Shown piece by piece: positions 5,545 to 14,082 of a stretch of DNA of 42,456 nt. The DNA comes from a virus, in the IMG/VR virus record IMGVR_UViG_3300048672_001072, positions 1-42,456 of that record. One strand, 5' to 3'. Under the pieces are notes generated by a model. That model saw only the letters and a program-made list of their open reading frames with translations, made no database searches and had not been told where the DNA came from. Each line of letters opens with the position of its first letter. The first letter of the stretch is position 1. The translations under genes and the position numbers were made by a program.

Positions 5545-6198
5545 ATGGAGGGTAGATTGCGTGGTAAAGGAGCCCTCACTCACAAATCAGGGTGCAAGTG
5601 CCACTTCTGTTCCGCACGCGCAAGGAAAACGAAAGCCGAATCTAAGTCAGCAGGAGATGGACGGGATGTTGAAGTATTGATTGATTCACCAGCCAAGCGT
5701 GCTCAGCGTGAAGTCAATAGGGGAAAAGAATTAGTTCTAAATGCCAACCTCCCAGCACTTGAGGCTGGTCCCTACGCTGGTCGTAAGAGGTTAACTGAAT
5801 GGCTCACCCTAAAAGCTCAGGAACCGACCCTGACTACCAAAGAGATTGCTGGTAGATTAGGGGTAGCTCCAGCCACTCTTTACACCCTAATCTCAAGAGC
5901 CACCAAAGAAGGCTGGCTTAAGTTTGATGATCCCATTGATAGGTTAGAGCATGAGATCATCCCTAAGGCTATAGATAATCTGTCAGAGTTCATGGATCAG
6001 AAGGATAAACAAGCTACTCTGGAAACCATGAAACATACAGTTTTTAAGCAGTTTCAGGAGTCTAAGGGTATCTCAGAACAGCCGACCACCGTCCTAGCCC
6101 TGAAGATTGAAACCGTTGACCCAGCAAATATGAAGGTGATTACTGGGCATGTAGTTGGTCGTCCTAGAGTATTAAATGGAGAAGTAAGTGAAGCATAA
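5545..6198 (+). CDS. terS: Terminase small subunit (probable)
   Basis: A 217-residue protein. The N-terminus has a GCKCHFC motif near residue 20 that could bind zinc. A helix-turn-helix is clear at about residues 95-125 (TLTTKEIAGRLGVAPATLYT, then LISRATKEGWL), suited to recognising packaging-site DNA. A helical C-terminal half follows (LEHEIIPKAIDNLSEFMDQK), plausible for oligomer formation. The start ATG at 5545 has TTGGAGG at the right distance; an upstream in-frame TTG overlaps that site and is unlikely. It is first in the packaging and head module, about 1.7 kb before the large subunit, which supports the call. A transcription regulator remains possible. Confidence 0.68.
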   Translation: MEGRLRGKGALTHKSGCKCHFCSARARKTKAESKSAGDGRDVEVLIDSPAKRAQREVNRGKELVLNANLPALEAGPYAGRKRLTEWLTLKAQEPTLTTKEIAGRLGVAPATLYTLISRATKEGWLKFDDPIDRLEHEIIPKAIDNLSEFMDQKDKQATLETMKHTVFKQFQESKGISEQPTTVLALKIETVDPANMKVITGHVVGRPRVLNGEVSEA

Positions 6199-6466
6199 TC
6201 ATAAATATAGCTGTGAATGTGAGCATGAGAACGTGAAGTTCTGTAAGAAGTGCCAAATTGTTCATTGTCTTGCGTGTAATCAGGAGTGGAGGACTTATCC
6301 TAATTATACTTGGATTTATAGCTCAACACTACCATATACATCATCATATACACAGCCTTATACAGTAACCTTAGATAATCTAAAGTCTTTGGGTGGCCAA
6401 CTTACTAATGATACTATAAATATTCTAGATGATGGCCACACAATTCAGTGTAACCACCAGAGCTAA
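6188..6466 (+). CDS. Small zinc-binding phage protein
   Basis: A 92-residue protein beginning at GTG 6188, overlapping the end of the preceding gene by 11 bases, with GGAGAAG as ribosome-binding site. The N-terminal half carries many cysteines: SCECEHENVKFCKKCQIVHC and LACNQEW, probably one zinc-ribbon domain. The second half is Tyr/Thr/Ser-rich. Comparable Cys-rich proteins with a KxCxxCxxxxCxxC pattern are common beside phage terminase genes. The precise role is unknown. Confidence 0.7.
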   Translation: MKHNHKYSCECEHENVKFCKKCQIVHCLACNQEWRTYPNYTWIYSSTLPYTSSYTQPYTVTLDNLKSLGGQLTNDTINILDDGHTIQCNHQS

Positions 6467-6468
6467 TC

Positions 6469-6666
6469 ATGCCTTGGGATGAAGTGCTTCACAAGTGGAA
6501 ATCTGGTACCCTAAAATCGGGAGGATCGGGTACCCCCGTTAAGTCTAAGTCCCAAGCCGTTGCAATAATGCTCTCTGAGAAGCGAGCAGCCCAAAGGGGC
6601 AAGAAAGAATATCAATCTCAAGCCTTAGATGGCTTAAAGAATGCTAAACCGAAAGGTAAAGAGTAA
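6469..6666 (+). CDS. Small basic phage protein
   Basis: A 65-residue protein: MPWDEVLHKWKSGTLKSGGS, then VKSKSQAVAIMLSEKRAAQR. The pattern of a short N-terminal helix, a Gly/Ser/Lys linker and an SKSQAVAIMLSEKR helix is common in small phage proteins encoded near terminase genes. It is strongly basic and may bind DNA, but no function is established. The stop overlaps the next ATG (TAATG). Confidence 0.68.
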   Translation: MPWDEVLHKWKSGTLKSGGSGTPVKSKSQAVAIMLSEKRAAQRGKKEYQSQALDGLKNAKPKGKE

Positions 6667-6863
6667 TGAGTTTAATTCAACGAGAAGGCCGTCCAAGCCT
6701 TGACCTCAGCCCAGATGCCACGCCTACCACAGCCGGTTGGGACGAGAAGTACATCACAAGTTCCAATGACTGCAATGATCCAGTTCCAGTACGTAAGGGT
6801 AAGGCAGAAGATAATGGCTGGACCAAGGAACTTAATCTAGTAACAATTGTAGAAGGTAAGTAG
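6666..6863 (+). CDS. Hypothetical protein
   Basis: A 65-residue polar protein (MSLIQREGRPSLDLSPDATP, then TAGWDEKYITSSNDC) with few hydrophobic residues. The start ATG overlaps the previous stop codon. No domain or family is recognised. Its tight packing with the neighbours is the main support. Confidence 0.6.
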   Translation: MSLIQREGRPSLDLSPDATPTTAGWDEKYITSSNDCNDPVPVRKGKAEDNGWTKELNLVTIVEGK

Positions 6864-6871
6864 GAGATATA

Positions 6872-6976
6872 ATGGCAACTTTTCCAGAAACCTCAAGTAA
6901 GATTGGTGCCCCAGATGGCTCCAAGATCCCAACGCCATCTAAACCACAACCACAGCCAACCACAGGACGACCTTAA
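6872..6976 (+). CDS. 34-residue proline-rich peptide
   Basis: The frame MATFPETSSKIGAPDGSKIP ends in PQPQPTTGRP. A good ribosome-binding site, TAGGAGATAT, precedes the ATG, and the next gene starts two bases after its stop. It is low-complexity and probably disordered. Function is unknown. Confidence 0.6.
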   Translation: MATFPETSSKIGAPDGSKIPTPSKPQPQPTTGRP

Positions 6977-6978
6977 TC

Positions 6979-7179
6979 ATGCCTTTCACAGCAGGCCAAG
7001 TAAGCCAGTTTCCAGAAAAACCTCGGTCCAGTCATGGTCCTGAGGGTGGAGAACCTAAGTATCATAAGAGTTCTTCAACTGTAGGCGCTGGTCACACCCA
7101 GCATGGTGGACGTATGCCTCATCCATTTAGCCAGGAAACACCTAACAGTGAATCTGGTGAAGGTAAGAACAAAGGTTAA
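6979..7179 (+). CDS. Hypothetical polar protein
   Basis: A 66-residue protein rich in Gly, His, Ser and Pro (FPEKPRSSHGPEGGEPKYHK, then GAGHTQHGGRMPHPFSQE). It has no hydrophobic core, so it is probably disordered. It sits in an unbroken rightward run with two-base gaps on each side. No family is recognised. Confidence 0.58.
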   Translation: MPFTAGQVSQFPEKPRSSHGPEGGEPKYHKSSSTVGAGHTQHGGRMPHPFSQETPNSESGEGKNKG

Positions 7180-7181
7180 TT

Positions 7182-7499
7182 ATGAATTTAGCAGGATGGC
7201 TCTCGGCAGTTGAGAAGATTGCTCCCATTGCTCTAGCATTGACACCACTAGCCCCCATTGCTCCATTCGTAGGATTGGGAATTAAACTAGCTGAGCAGAT
7301 CCAGGGTGCTGATAGTGCTACAAAGCTGGCAGTGGCAACGCAGATTGTTAATGTTGGTATTCAGGCGACGAACACTCAGGCTGGTAAAGTTATTGTAGAC
7401 CCAACAGTAGTTAATCAGGCACTACAGAGTGGTATTGGTACAGTTGTAGCTGTGGCTAATCTCATTCATAAGAATTCAGACCCAGCTCCAGTTAAGTAA
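7182..7499 (+). CDS. Small alanine-rich hydrophobic protein
   Basis: A 105-residue protein. Residues 10-35 (VEKIAPIALALTPLAPIAPF) are hydrophobic with prolines, and the rest alternates amphipathic helices (KLAVATQIVNVGIQATN). It may be membrane-associated, and a holin-like role is possible, but it is far from the lysozyme gene and lacks a clear holin topology. The stop overlaps the next ATG. Function is unknown. Confidence 0.62.
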   Translation: MNLAGWLSAVEKIAPIALALTPLAPIAPFVGLGIKLAEQIQGADSATKLAVATQIVNVGIQATNTQAGKVIVDPTVVNQALQSGIGTVVAVANLIHKNSDPAPVK

Positions 7500-7885
7500 T
7501 GGGTTATAAAGATCTCGATAAAGCAAAACAATATAATAAAGAATATTATCGTAAACACGCTAAAAAGATGCGTGCGAGATCTGATGAATGGTACAAGAAA
7601 CATCCAGAAGTAGTTAAAGATAAAGAATTAAAAAAGAAGTTTGGAATTTCTTTTAATGATTATCAGAAGTTATTAGAGAATCAATCTGGAGTTTGTGCAA
7701 TCTGTCATCGCAGTGAAACTTATACAAAAGCTGGAAAGATAAAAGCACTAAGTGTAGATCATAATCATATTACAGGAAAGATAAGAGAACTTTTATGCTC
7801 TCCTTGTAATGTAGTTTTGGGTTTAGTAGAAGAAGATCCTTCAAGACTTGAAGCCTTAATTGCCTACCTAGAAAAGCATAAGTAA
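7499..7885 (+). CDS. Recombination endonuclease VII-like homing nuclease
   Basis: A 128-residue protein. Residues 66-104 hold the family signature: CAIC (C66, C69), then DHNH (87-90), then LLCSPCN (C100, C103). The four cysteines bind zinc and the His residues of the beta-beta-alpha-metal fold form the active site. The N-terminus is a basic helix rich in Lys/Tyr. In T4 the family resolves branched DNA; free-standing copies between phage structural genes usually act as homing endonucleases. It lies just upstream of the terminase large subunit, overlapping it at TAATG, and its DNA is more AT-rich than the neighbours, both consistent with an inserted mobile gene. Confidence 0.88.
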   Translation: MGYKDLDKAKQYNKEYYRKHAKKMRARSDEWYKKHPEVVKDKELKKKFGISFNDYQKLLENQSGVCAICHRSETYTKAGKIKALSVDHNHITGKIRELLCSPCNVVLGLVEEDPSRLEALIAYLEKHK

Positions 7886-9336
7886 TGAAATGGACACAAC
7901 TTCCTATTGCTGAACCACTTAAATTTCATTATTATCAGGATGCTTTTTGGAATGCCCGTAGACAGCGGCTTTGTTTCGCTTGTAAAATTGAGTTTAAAAA
8001 TCCTCCGAATCTTGTCTGTCCAAATTGTGGTGGTAAAGGGAAAAGAACCTTTCATCGGTTTGCACTTCTAAGTGGTAGACGTGGAGGTAAAACTAGGGCC
8101 GGAGCAATTGCAGCTGTTGAAGAAGCTTGTATTCCTAATTCTGTTATTTGGTGCTGTGCTCCCACAAATCCTAAACTCCATCGGTATGTTTTGCCAGCTT
8201 TGCAAGAATTAATTCCTGAGGATTGGGTATCTTCTTGGAGTACTGAATATCTTGATCTTAGACTTAAGAATGGTACACTAATTCATTTACAAACATTAGA
8301 AGATCCAGATCAGGGTCGTGGACAAGGTTTAGATTATCTTTGGATTGATGAAGCCTGCGAACTATCAGAACAGACTTGGCATGTCATTCGTCCATCACTA
8401 ACGGAACGTCGTGGTGCAGCAGTATTCACATCATCTCCAAGGTCATTCGATTGGGTTTGGAAAAATTTTTATCTTAAGGCGGAAGAAAATACTCCAGGTT
8501 ATTGGGCATGTCGATATGCCACACAAGAAAATCCAATTATTTCGGCCGAGGAAATTGCAGATGCCAAAGCATCAATGCCTCCCACAATGTTTCAACAAGA
8601 GTATCTCGCAGACTTTGTGGTCTTTGAAGGAGCAGTATACGGCGGCGCTGTTGATCCCCAGATTCTACGAACCCTTGAGCAGATTAAACAGATCATTCCA
8701 GAATGGCCAGAGATTGCATCTTGGCGTCAAGTTCTGGTCGGTATCGATACTGGAGCGGACCACCCCTTTGGAGCGGTGAAGTTAGTATCAACTGAGCTTG
8801 GGTTGGTTGTTGTTGGAGAATATCTAGAGAGACATCGATCATTTATTCAACACGCTGGTTCGATTAAGATGTTGGCAGCTTCAAGTAATACTAGATATGC
8901 TATCAATCGTAATGAACGTCAGCCAATGATTGAGTTAGCTCAGCATCAGATTTATTGCCAACCTTCTGAGAACGATGTCGTAGCAGGTACTGAGAGAGTT
9001 AAGAGTTGGCTCCACGCTAAGCAATTATGGTTTGTTGAATCTCTTTGCCCAATGACGATTAAGCAGTGTAAGAGTTATCGATGGGCACCTGACAAAGCTA
9101 AGGATGGCCAAGTTCGTAAGGAGAAGGTTTATAAATTAGAGGATGAGCTTCCTGATTGTTTAAGATATGCAGTAATGACTTGGCCGATGCTTCCAACTGC
9201 TCCTCCTGCTTCAACTACACCAATTAGAGACTTGAGTGGATTAGATCCTGAGATTAGAGAGAGTATAAAGAGGATGAGGAAGCTTGATAGGGAGCCTGTT
9301 TTAGAAAGTAATACGGTTGGAGATTTTTGGAACTGA
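7885..9336 (+). CDS. terL: Terminase large subunit
   Basis: A 483-residue ATPase and nuclease that packs DNA into the prohead. The Walker A motif is SGRRGGKTR (63-71), Walker B with catalytic Glu is LDYLWIDEA (149-157), and the coupling motif is FTSSPR (181-186). The nuclease domain starts with GIDTG, D288, and ends with acidic residues around DELPDCLRY. A zinc-ribbon-like insertion (CxxC at 30-33 and CPNC at 45-48) sits just before Walker A, which is unusual. It overlaps the homing-nuclease gene at the 5' end. The family assignment is secure. Confidence 0.95.
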   Translation: MKWTQLPIAEPLKFHYYQDAFWNARRQRLCFACKIEFKNPPNLVCPNCGGKGKRTFHRFALLSGRRGGKTRAGAIAAVEEACIPNSVIWCCAPTNPKLHRYVLPALQELIPEDWVSSWSTEYLDLRLKNGTLIHLQTLEDPDQGRGQGLDYLWIDEACELSEQTWHVIRPSLTERRGAAVFTSSPRSFDWVWKNFYLKAEENTPGYWACRYATQENPIISAEEIADAKASMPPTMFQQEYLADFVVFEGAVYGGAVDPQILRTLEQIKQIIPEWPEIASWRQVLVGIDTGADHPFGAVKLVSTELGLVVVGEYLERHRSFIQHAGSIKMLAASSNTRYAINRNERQPMIELAQHQIYCQPSENDVVAGTERVKSWLHAKQLWFVESLCPMTIKQCKSYRWAPDKAKDGQVRKEKVYKLEDELPDCLRYAVMTWPMLPTAPPASTTPIRDLSGLDPEIRESIKRMRKLDREPVLESNTVGDFWN

Positions 9337-9349
9337 GGATATTAAAGAT

Positions 9350-9697
9350 ATGTGGTTACCGGATAAATCGTTTGATCTATTTCGTATCTCTAAAGACACA
9401 GTAGACTCCATGCGTGAGGAATTGGCATCATTAAAGGCTGAACGAGATGGTCTTAAAACCCAACTCGCCAACACCCAGGCAAACTTTGAATGGCTAAGGG
9501 TGAAAGTTAATAGCCTTGAAATGGAGCGAGCATCGTTGTTAGAGAAGGTCTATGGAATGAAGATTCCAGTTCCTGAAATTGCTAGACAGCCCGCTATTCC
9601 ACAAGGATTTAATAGTGATCTGTTCGAGGATGTCGGTGAGAAGATGGCAAAAGAATTAGGATTTCCAACATACTCTTCACCATTTCAGAATCAGTAA
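9350..9697 (+). CDS. Coiled-coil protein between terminase and portal
   Basis: A 115-residue protein. Residues 15-65 form a long heptad-rich helix (VDSMREELASLKAERDGLKT, then LANTQANFEWLRVKVN). I chose ATG 9350 over an in-frame TTG at 9317 because TGAGG lies 11 bases before the ATG and nothing suitable precedes the TTG. It may be a minor head component or packaging accessory; the sequence only shows the coiled coil. Confidence 0.68.
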   Translation: MWLPDKSFDLFRISKDTVDSMREELASLKAERDGLKTQLANTQANFEWLRVKVNSLEMERASLLEKVYGMKIPVPEIARQPAIPQGFNSDLFEDVGEKMAKELGFPTYSSPFQNQ

Positions 9698-9701
9698 CTA
9701 G

Positions 9702-12020
9702 ATGTTCCCACCTAATACCTTCTCAACTGGAGCACAACCTGGACTTCCACCAGGAGGTCAGTACTCCATTGATGATCCCTCTCAGGCTCCTCAGCAACCA
9801 GTAGCTAATCCTTGGGATGAAGCTAAGTTGCTTGATATGTTCAACACATTCAAGCGAGAGAGTACTGAATATCGATGGATTTGGGAACGTGAATGGCTTA
9901 GAGATTTATTTTATGTAATGAATCGCCAGTGGATTACCTTTCATCCAACTCGTAGGGAGTGGGTTGATAAAAGGCTTCAGAAATGGGTTCCTAGACCAGT
10001 CACCAATAAAATGGCAGAAACCCTTCAGGCTATTAGGACAAATCTAGGAGCAATCAATCTTGCTGTTAAGGTAAGACCTGTTGGAGATGATGCTGAGTCC
10101 ATAGCAGCTGCAGAAGTATCTGACCAAATGTCCCCCATGATTCATGAGGAACATATGATGGATCAGAACATGAGAGAGGCCGACTTCTGGCTCATTGTTT
10201 GTGGTAATGCCTGTCTTCAGATCTCATGGGATAAGGATGTCAGATGGAATCGGGTATTTGTTCCCCATGAACAGTGTATAACTTGTGGAAATGTAGCTCC
10301 CCCTCAGGCCATTGTAGCAGCTGGTCAGCATTGTCCAGTTTGTGGTGGAACATTTCTTCAGAAAGCAATGGGACCTCCCGGCCCTCTGGGACCAGATGGT
10401 CAACCAACCCCTTCGCAACCAATTGGTGAATGGGTGAGTTTTGGTAGGGGTAAGACTACGGCACTTAGTCCATTTGAATATGCTTTCCCACCCAATGTTA
10501 CTAGATTTGATGAGTTACCATATATCATTAGATTACGATGGCGTGATAAGCATTGGTTCGAGGCAAACCATCCAGAATTGATCCCAAAGCTCACTTGGGA
10601 GAAGTCTCCTACTGATCGATCACTTCAAATCTATAAATCTCTAGCTTTAACCAATGATGTTGGCACAGGATCACAATTCGCCTATCTAGGTGCTGCTGGA
10701 GCCCATACAGTTGAGGGTGTTACTGAATATGAACTCTGGATGCGCCCAACTCCTGAATATCCTAAAGGTCTGGTAATGAGGGTGGTTGGTGATCAGCAGC
10801 CAACACTTCTCCAAGCACCCGAAGAAGGATTACCTGGACCAATTCCCTATACTGACATTGAAGGAAATCCAATCTTCCCATTCGAGCACGCTCAATATGA
10901 ACACATTGGTGGAAGATTATATGGTCGCAGTGCGTTATCACCACTCATTCAGAAGCAGGATCAGCTTAATCAATTAGATTCATTAGTTCAGCTTTGTGTT
11001 CAACGTACTGCCAACCCAGCTTGGGTTATCCCAGAGAATGCTGGTATTGAGAATATCACTGGTGAGCCTGGACTTATTATCAAATGGAACGTCCTAGCTG
11101 CTGCCGGTCAGGGTAAACCTGAGAGGATTCCAGGTGTTCCTCTCGATGCTTCCCTCTTTGAATTCAGAGCACAGATTATAAAGGACATTGAAGATCTAAG
11201 TGGTGCCTTTGATATTATTAAAGGTCAAAAGCCATCAGGTGTTGAAGCCTTCTCAGCCCTCCAACTTCTAGTTGAAAGAAGCCAATCACGCTTCACTTCA
11301 GTCTTCCAATCTCGTGGTGAGATGTATCGTAGATGGTTTACTACTGCTCTTGAATTAGAAAGACAATTTGGTCCACAGCAACGCACTTGGGCTGTGGTTG
11401 GCCCAAATCGTGGTTATACATTTAGGCACTTTGAAAATGCTCAACTCCAAGGTCAAGTTAATGTTCAAGTTGAAGATGGAAGTAATATGCCAAAAACTGC
11501 ACTTGGTAAGCGTGCGGCTATTGAGCAAGCTAATCAATTACAACTACTCGATCCAAATGATCCTGATCAGAAATACGCACTACTTACCCAGTTTGGCCTC
11601 TCAGATTTGGTACCTTCTCTAAATTATCATGTCCAGGCTGCCCTTCAGATTCAAGACGCCTTCGAGAAGTGGGCAGAACAACCAACTGGTCCTTCCCCAC
11701 TTGTGGTGAAGCCTTGGTTTGATCCCCACATTCATTGGATTGAGCATGTAAAGTGGTTGAACACTGATAAGATGAGAGAACTTCTAGCATCTAATCCCAT
11801 GCTAGAACAAGTTATTGACATGAATCTTCAACAGCTTCAGATGGCTATTAATCCACCTCAGCCAATTGGACCAGATGGTCAACCAATTCAGCAAGCTCCA
11901 CCACAAGGTGGAGCCTTAGCTATGAAGAACAGTAACCAGAATAGTGGATCAACTAAATCAATTCCAAAAGGAAATCAACAATCACCCAACGCAGGACCGG
12001 GTGGTATGGGTCCTCACTAA
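9702..12020 (+). CDS. Portal protein
   Basis: A 772-residue protein directly downstream of the terminase genes. The N-terminal part (RREWVDKRLQKWVPRPVTNK, then MAETLQAIRTNLGAINLAVK) and a long helical stretch with DIEDLSGAFDIIKGQ match the large portals of podovirus-like phages, which are longer than the usual 450-550 residues. An inserted zinc-binding loop is visible: C192, C195, C211 and C214 (QCITC, HCPVC). The C-terminal 130 residues are Gln/Pro/Gly-rich and likely disordered. The portal ring is the DNA entry channel at one capsid vertex and docks the terminase. Confidence 0.88.
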   Translation: MFPPNTFSTGAQPGLPPGGQYSIDDPSQAPQQPVANPWDEAKLLDMFNTFKRESTEYRWIWEREWLRDLFYVMNRQWITFHPTRREWVDKRLQKWVPRPVTNKMAETLQAIRTNLGAINLAVKVRPVGDDAESIAAAEVSDQMSPMIHEEHMMDQNMREADFWLIVCGNACLQISWDKDVRWNRVFVPHEQCITCGNVAPPQAIVAAGQHCPVCGGTFLQKAMGPPGPLGPDGQPTPSQPIGEWVSFGRGKTTALSPFEYAFPPNVTRFDELPYIIRLRWRDKHWFEANHPELIPKLTWEKSPTDRSLQIYKSLALTNDVGTGSQFAYLGAAGAHTVEGVTEYELWMRPTPEYPKGLVMRVVGDQQPTLLQAPEEGLPGPIPYTDIEGNPIFPFEHAQYEHIGGRLYGRSALSPLIQKQDQLNQLDSLVQLCVQRTANPAWVIPENAGIENITGEPGLIIKWNVLAAAGQGKPERIPGVPLDASLFEFRAQIIKDIEDLSGAFDIIKGQKPSGVEAFSALQLLVERSQSRFTSVFQSRGEMYRRWFTTALELERQFGPQQRTWAVVGPNRGYTFRHFENAQLQGQVNVQVEDGSNMPKTALGKRAAIEQANQLQLLDPNDPDQKYALLTQFGLSDLVPSLNYHVQAALQIQDAFEKWAEQPTGPSPLVVKPWFDPHIHWIEHVKWLNTDKMRELLASNPMLEQVIDMNLQQLQMAINPPQPIGPDGQPIQQAPPQGGALAMKNSNQNSGSTKSIPKGNQQSPNAGPGGMGPH

Positions 12021-12041
12021 ATTAAAATAAAATGTTACTTT

Positions 12042-12260
12042 GTGAGCGCAATTTGCACACGTACATTCGCTTATCCGTTAATAGTTTATAATAAAGCTCA
12101 AATCAATGATACAGTTGCGATTTGTCAGGCAGATTTAAATAATTTTCTTGCTACAATACTACCACAGGATGTCTTATCAATAATTCCAAGCTGGAATTCT
12201 ATCGGGAAATACGGAGAAATTTCATTGTACCAAGTAGTCGTTGTTTTCTTAGCACAATAA
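12042..12260 (+). CDS. Hypothetical protein
   Basis: A 72-residue protein starting at GTG 12042: SAICTRTFAYPLIVYNKAQI, then NDTVAICQADLNNFLATILP. It shows no recognisable domain and no clear ribosome-binding site, but the frame is regular and it fits the gap between portal and the next gene. Another ATG nearby opens a short, unlikely frame. Confidence 0.5.
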   Translation: MSAICTRTFAYPLIVYNKAQINDTVAICQADLNNFLATILPQDVLSIIPSWNSIGKYGEISLYQVVVVFLAQ

Positions 12261-12276
12261 TTTAAGGAGATAAAAG

Positions 12277-12684
12277 ATGTTACTTGGACCAGCACTCAGA
12301 GATTTAACTAATTCTAGGGCGGCAGATGTAGTAATTGTTGATACAAATGGTGATCAACTTACTACATTTGATGTCAATGTAACAAACCCCTCAATTCCAA
12401 TTACTTTTGTTGCTCCTACAACAGCAACAATTACAAGTCCCGCTCTATCAACAACCGATACTGTAATTCTTGCTGCAAATGGGGCAAGAAAAAAATATTC
12501 CATTTATAATGATACAGGCAGTAAGATCTATGTTGCTTTGGGCTCAGTAACAACAACAACTAATTTTTCTTATATTCTTGCCGCCGGAACTTATTATGAA
12601 TCTTCAATGAATGACTATACTGGAGCTATTCATGCAATTAAAGCATCAGGAACCGGACCAGTCCGAGTAACAGAATTCACATAA
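12277..12684 (+). CDS. Putative virion surface or decoration protein
   Basis: A 135-residue beta-rich protein with repeated Thr/Ala strands: SPALSTTDTVILAANGARKK, then YSIYNDTGSKIYVALGS. This pattern (reset of residues after an N-A-A-N turn, then IYNDTG and VALGS) recurs in small phage virion proteins of the head region. Its ribosome-binding site is AAGGAGAT. It precedes the scaffold gene, followed by a probable terminator. Structural role is inferred from the composition and position. Confidence 0.6.
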   Translation: MLLGPALRDLTNSRAADVVIVDTNGDQLTTFDVNVTNPSIPITFVAPTTATITSPALSTTDTVILAANGARKKYSIYNDTGSKIYVALGSVTTTTNFSYILAAGTYYESSMNDYTGAIHAIKASGTGPVRVTEFT

Positions 12685-12695
12685 TCGCCTTCAGC

Positions 12696-12713
12696 CCTCT
12701 TTTAGAGGTTTTT
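12696..12713 (+). terminator. Weak intrinsic terminator
   Basis: CCTCT-TTT-AGAGG forms a 5-bp stem, followed by five T residues. It may trim transcription between the 12277 gene and the scaffold gene. A second hairpin, TCGCGG-AACTAA-CCGCGA with an A tract after it, lies at 12750-12767 upstream of the scaffold start. Confidence 0.5.
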
Positions 12714-12789
12714 AATAATCGCCACAGTCGTAGAAGGAATGGCAAACTCTCGCGGAACTAACCGCGACAAAAAAGGTAGAGTCTAAATC

Positions 12790-13608
12790 ATGGCCGACGA
12801 ATCAGTTCAGCAGACATTAACACCGCAGGTAGACGCGACACCATCTACACCAGCGCCCGCTACAGCGACACCAGTAGCACCCGCTCCGGCTGTGGCGACA
12901 CCAGCAGCCACTACGCAGGCACCCGCGACAGGGGCACTACAGGAAGGTTGGGTTCCAAGTTACCGTATCCGTGAAGCACGAGAAGCAGCAGTTCGTCAGG
13001 CAAATGAACAGTTTGCTCAACGTGAGGCGCAGATTCGTGCAGAAGCAGATCGATATCAGGCCCAAGTCCGTGCGTTAACAGGTCAGCAACCTCCTCAGAA
13101 TCCAGAAATTGAGATTGTAAAGAATCAGTTTAAAGGGCTCTATCCAGGGCTCGCTACACTTGAGGAAAAAGCAGCTCAGCTTGAAGCTCTCCTTGAGAGA
13201 GCTGGGGATTTGGAGAATCAGAATAATCATTATTGGCAGGATTATGGCCGAAGAAATGTAGATAATTTGTTCAAGCTCGCTGAGACATCTTTGGGTTCAC
13301 AGCTCACCGATGAAGCAAAGCGTCAGCTTCATTCTTCATTTACAGGCTTCGTTCAGTCTTCTCCAGAATTGACTGCTCGTTATGCTCAAGATCCTTCAAT
13401 TGTAGAGGATTTCTGGAAGGTATTCACTTCAAGCTTTATCGACCCCGCTCGTCGGGTAGCTTCGGCAACAACGGTAGCTAGAGTAGCTGGCAACATTCCA
13501 CAGGATACTCCTAGTGGTTCGGTTCCAGTCTCAGCACCAATTGCTCCGAAGAATCTAGACGAGAGGGCCGCTGCAGCTTGGCAACTATTTCAACATAAAA
13601 AAGGTTAA
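12790..13608 (+). CDS. Probable capsid scaffold protein
   Basis: A 272-residue protein. Residues 10-50 are Pro/Ala/Thr-rich and disordered; residues 58-100 are a long charged helix (REAREAAVRQANEQFAQREA), then more helices follow (LEEKAAQLEALLERAGDLEN). This helical, acidic architecture and the position immediately before the major capsid gene, with only an inserted endonuclease gene between, are typical of scaffold proteins that guide capsid assembly and are later removed. No sequence motif proves it. Confidence 0.65.
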   Translation: MADESVQQTLTPQVDATPSTPAPATATPVAPAPAVATPAATTQAPATGALQEGWVPSYRIREAREAAVRQANEQFAQREAQIRAEADRYQAQVRALTGQQPPQNPEIEIVKNQFKGLYPGLATLEEKAAQLEALLERAGDLENQNNHYWQDYGRRNVDNLFKLAETSLGSQLTDEAKRQLHSSFTGFVQSSPELTARYAQDPSIVEDFWKVFTSSFIDPARRVASATTVARVAGNIPQDTPSGSVPVSAPIAPKNLDERAAAAWQLFQHKKG

Positions 13609-14072
13609 TGGTGGCACATATCTCGTTAAAGGATAAACTCTCTGAACCAGAAAAAGCATACCTAGCTGGTATATTTGATGGAGAAGGTACGATTGGTTAT
13701 TATGACTTTCGTAACCGCCACGAATCAACAGTAATGATAACTAATGCCGATCCAAGACTTATGAACTGGATTATGGATACAATTGGTTATGGTAATGTAC
13801 ACACTGTAAAGAAAGGTTATACAAGACGGAAGCATGTTGTTCATCATTGGCGTATTTCTAATAAACCTCGTGTGAAAGAGTTTTTAGAGGCAATCTATCC
13901 ATACTTAATTGTCAAGAGAGATCAAGCAGAACTTTTATTATCGCTCTGGAATCTTGAAAATCCAGGAAAGAATAAAATTACCTCTGAGGTGAAATCTCGT
14001 CGTGATCAAGTTGTGAATAAATTAAAACTTCTAAAGACATCACACTTTGAACTAGCGGAAACGATTCAATAA
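13608..14072 (+). CDS. LAGLIDADG homing endonuclease
   Basis: A 154-residue protein. The motif LAGIFDGEG (residues 19-27) carries the catalytic acidic residues, and strands follow (TIGYYDFRNRHESTVMITNA). A single motif means that it works as a homodimer. It cleaves a long target site to copy its own gene into alleles lacking it. The gene is free-standing, starts inside the stop codon of the scaffold gene (TAATGG) and ends 10 bases before the capsid gene, so it is a mobile gene tucked between two essential structural genes. Confidence 0.85.
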   Translation: MVAHISLKDKLSEPEKAYLAGIFDGEGTIGYYDFRNRHESTVMITNADPRLMNWIMDTIGYGNVHTVKKGYTRRKHVVHHWRISNKPRVKEFLEAIYPYLIVKRDQAELLLSLWNLENPGKNKITSEVKSRRDQVVNKLKLLKTSHFELAETIQ

Positions 14073-14082
14073 GGAATCACAG

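Noticed and set aside
5375-5680. 101-codon plus-strand frame overlapping the terminase small-subunit gene
   Set aside because: Starts at TTG without a ribosome-binding site and overlaps the better supported gene by more than 100 bases in another frame.
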